Below, piece by piece: positions 62,237-64,000 of a stretch of 64,000 bases of DNA; the stretch's first letter is position 1; every line of letters begins with the position of its first letter. The translations under genes were made by a program, and so were the position numbers. The stretch spans positions 124,243 to 188,242 of the forward strand of contig CAUYUJ010017896.1 of assembly GCA_963575745.1 (NCBI GenBank), given 5' to 3'. This DNA comes from Prorocentrum cordatum (taxonomy: Eukaryota > Sar > Dinophyceae > Prorocentrales > Prorocentraceae). The notes beneath the pieces were generated by a model. That model was not told the DNA's origin, did not search any database, and saw nothing but the letters and a program-made list of their open reading frames with translations.

Positions 62237-63070
62237 CGCGCTGTGCGCGCCCGCGCAAGGCCTCGGCGCGGCCGATAGCGGGCCGGGGCCGCGGGCGGCT
62301 CGCGGCGGCCCGGGCCGCGGTTGACCCGCGCGAGCGACCGCGGCGAAGCCCGCGGCGGGCTGGGGCGGCGGGCGGCTTTTTGCGGCCGCGCTTCGGTTGA
62401 CCCACGCGAGCGATGCGGAAGTGCAGCAAAGTTCAGAGGGGCCCTTTCGTCGGCGCCTTTGGGTTCCCACGAACTGTTCTGCTTGCCCGGGCCCGTGTCG
62501 CAATGGCTTCGCTGGGCGCGGGTCGTAGATGCGGCTCGAATCGACATGTGGCCCCCGGCGGCCTCGCGATGGCCTCGCAATGGCCCGCGGCCATTGCGAG
62601 GCCACTGTGTGCCGGGCCAGTAGGGACCACTCGTCGATGCGCAGTGCATGCGCCACCGCGCGACGCAAGTCGATGCAAGGCACGGCGAAGCAATGCGTAC
62701 CAGCACATAGCAGCGCAACGCACGGCGTAGCAGCGCAAAGCAAAGCCATGCCATACAACGCGAAGCACGGCGCAGCCACGCACAACAATGCGACGCAACG
62801 CAAACGCAAACGGGCGGCGACGGGGCAGCGACGGCGACGACATAGCCGCCAGACGAGCAACCGGCCCAGACGACGGGCGTCGACGAGGTGGCGACGGGGC
62901 GGCGACGGCAGCAACATGCCCGCCAGACAAGACCGACCGCCAGCCCGCCAGTTTCCGAGGAACTTAAGAAAGCCGAAGTGCAAACGCTGAGTGGAGGGTT
63001 CTGCAAGTCTGAAGAGACAGGGGCACCCTTTGGAATGCCCCCCAAGAGGGGATGCCCCCCGTGCGACGCG
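62237..63070. repeat. GC-rich region with GCAACGCA-type repeats and a perfect hairpin
   Basis: 62571-62603 is a perfect inverted repeat (GGCCTCGCAATGGCC, CGC, GGCCATTGCGAGGCC). 62640-62815 is a degenerate GCGAAGCA/GCAACGCA tract. 62813-62935 has two units of GGCGACGGGGC(A/G)GCGACGG ... GCCAGAC. GGTTGACCC(G/A)CGCGAGCGA is repeated at 62319 and 62395. No gene called. Confidence 0.7.
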
Positions 63071-63071
63071 A

Positions 63072-63570
63072 GAGGGCGACGTTCACAAGGGGCAACGACG
63101 CCTCCTGCGTCATCCTCAAGGGGGCGGAAGGTGCCTGCGCGCCAAGGCGCCCCCGCCCGGGCTGGCGCCACTCCCGGAAGCCTTGCCCGAGTTCACGGTG
63201 GAGGAGTTCACGGGGGCGCGCATGTGCGCGCACTTGTTCCCGCTCCCGCGCCCGCGACAGACCGCCCCAGACAACGCGGGCACCCTCGTCGCGCCTGAGA
63301 CGCTCGCGAAGAAGCAGTCAGGCGGGGAGCGCAGTGACGGACGTTCCTTAGGTCAGCCCCCGGGCTTGTCCGGAACGAGGCGACGGCGGCGTCGGGGGGG
63401 CCCGGGGCGGGCGTTTCCGCGGGCGCTGCAGGCGCAGGCGGTGCCCAACGCGCGCCGCCACCGGGCGCGTGGACCGGGCGTCCAGGGCCACGAACGACCT
63501 CTCGGCGCCCGTCGACAAGGTCGCGCGTTTGCAGAGAAGCAGAGAAGCACCGACCGGACGGCTCGGGCAC
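63072..63570 (+). pseudogene. Coding-like segments in shifting frames, unknown protein
   Basis: GNDASCVILKGAEGACAP (frame 1) is followed by PLPEALPEFTVEEFTGARMC and NAGTLVAPETLAKKQSGGER (frame 3), then TNDLSAPVDKVARLQRSREA (frame 1, to TGA 63577-63579). G/C third positions are strong in each. The frame changes suggest decay or short unseen introns. Type is tentative; no family recognised. Confidence 0.35.
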
Positions 63571-63571
63571 G

Positions 63572-63754
63572 GTGCATGAGCACACGCGCGTGGCCATCCA
63601 CGCGTCGGACAAGTCTCGCATCCTCCTGGTGAAGCGTGCTCTGCGCGCACAGAGCGGCTTGGCTTCGCATTGGTCGCGCGCGCAGTGCGACTGCCGAAAT
63701 GCCGTCCAATACTGTAATGGTGCCGTCCCCGATGATGCTGGCGACATTTCTTGA
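63572..63754 (+). CDS. Weak candidate, unknown protein
   Basis: Plus frame VHEHTRVAIHASDKSRILLV then KRALRAQSGLASHWSRAQCD, ending in TGA. It overlaps the better frame starting at 63699, so only its first half is credible. Confidence 0.25.
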   Translation: MHEHTRVAIHASDKSRILLVKRALRAQSGLASHWSRAQCDCRNAVQYCNGAVPDDAGDIS

Positions 63755-64000
63755 CAAGTGCCCCGCGCCGTGGGGGCGCGATGCGCCCTGCCCTCCGGTG
63801 GGCGAGGTGGTCCACGAGCCCTCTGCCGCGGCGGCGGCTGCGGCGCGCGGGGCAGCCGTCGACGCTGCGGCTGCCGAGCAGGGGCAGAGGGCCCCAGGCG
63901 TGACCTTGTTGGACATTTACCCCAGCATCGTGAGCCAGGGCATTCGCGACGGGCCAGACGACTCCCGTGCGGACCTCGAGCTCGTGGACCACGTCAAAAA
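63699..64000 (+). CDS. 5' part of an open reading frame running off the window, unknown protein
   Basis: From ATG 63699 (frame open back to about 63633): MPSNTVMVPSPMMLATFLDK, then PPVGEVVHEPSAAAAAAARG and GVTLLDIYPSIVSQGIRDGP, then LELVDHV at the edge. Over 100 codons without a stop, with strong G/C third positions and balanced composition after an Ala-rich linker. It cannot be assigned to a family from this fragment. Confidence 0.5.
   Translation, partial: MPSNTVMVPSPMMLATFLDKCPAPWGRDAPCPPVGEVVHEPSAAAAAAARGAAVDAAAAEQGQRAPGVTLLDIYPSIVSQGIRDGPDDSRADLELVDHVK

Noticed and set aside
1-64000. tRNA, rRNA, riboswitch or bacterial promoter features
   Set aside because: I scanned for conserved tRNA and rRNA blocks by eye and saw none. 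Bacterial signals are not expected in this genome. A covariance-model search would settle the RNA genes.

Overview
The window looks like nuclear DNA of a dinoflagellate. Four things point there. (1) Very low gene density, with kilobase-scale microsatellites (GAT, GGA/TCC, CA, GTA) filling most of the sequence. (2) Short GC-rich coding islands with strongly G/C-biased third codon positions. (3) Inferred introns that mostly start with GC instead of GT and end in AG, with the AG|G motif found at both exon-intron junctions in dinoflagellates. (4) Relics of a Tc1/mariner-like transposase and of a FASTK/OPR-like helical-repeat protein, both of kinds I associate with dinoflagellate genomes. There are no bacterial-type operons, and I recognise no tRNA, rRNA or CRISPR array. 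The 100 N at 53901-54000 are an assembly gap.

Layout. 1-0.9 kb: 3' part of a transposase-like gene. 0.9-7.5 kb: candidate exons among CA, CT, TA and G-rich minisatellites. 7.6-9.5 kb: four exons of a DUF229/sulfatase-like gene, the best-supported multi-exon gene. 9.8-17 kb: several unidentified coding islands, terminal-inverted-repeat (TIR) elements, and GAT and GGA arrays. 17.5-20.9 kb: a 3.3 kb GAT array. 20.9-26.6 kb: coding islands with a nested pile of TIR elements and a 1 kb CA array. 27.0-29.7 kb: a spacer-less palindrome with about 0.6 kb unique arms bounded by 77-bp tandem arrays. 30-33.4 kb: a duplicated satellite-junction-GGA module. 33.7-35.1 kb: frameshifted FASTK/OPR-like pseudogene. 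35.5-40.4 kb: foldback elements and a multi-exon gene of unknown function. 40.4-46.9 kb: candidate exons, a 1.07 kb foldback element, a spliced two-exon gene end and repeats. 47-52.7 kb: degenerate tracts and coding islands. 53.3-58.0 kb: a 4.6 kb GTA array with the gap. 58.7-61.2 kb: two related arrays of about 90-bp units. 61.4-64 kb: decayed DDE transposase and the 5' part of an open reading frame running off the window.

Main result. At least ten families of short non-autonomous elements occur here (F1-F10 below), most seen two to eight times. Family F1 (TIR with AAGTCGGGC near its ends, about 165-175 bp, 8-bp target duplications) behaves like an introner. At two sites, removing an F1 copy between AG|GC and AG|GC junctions restores one continuous reading frame. 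A copy of family F9 sits in a third GC-AG intron that also joins in frame. Several microsatellite blocks start inside or right beside these elements, which suggests that element insertion seeds the arrays. All of this was read by eye. Exon borders and protein names without a named family are tentative.
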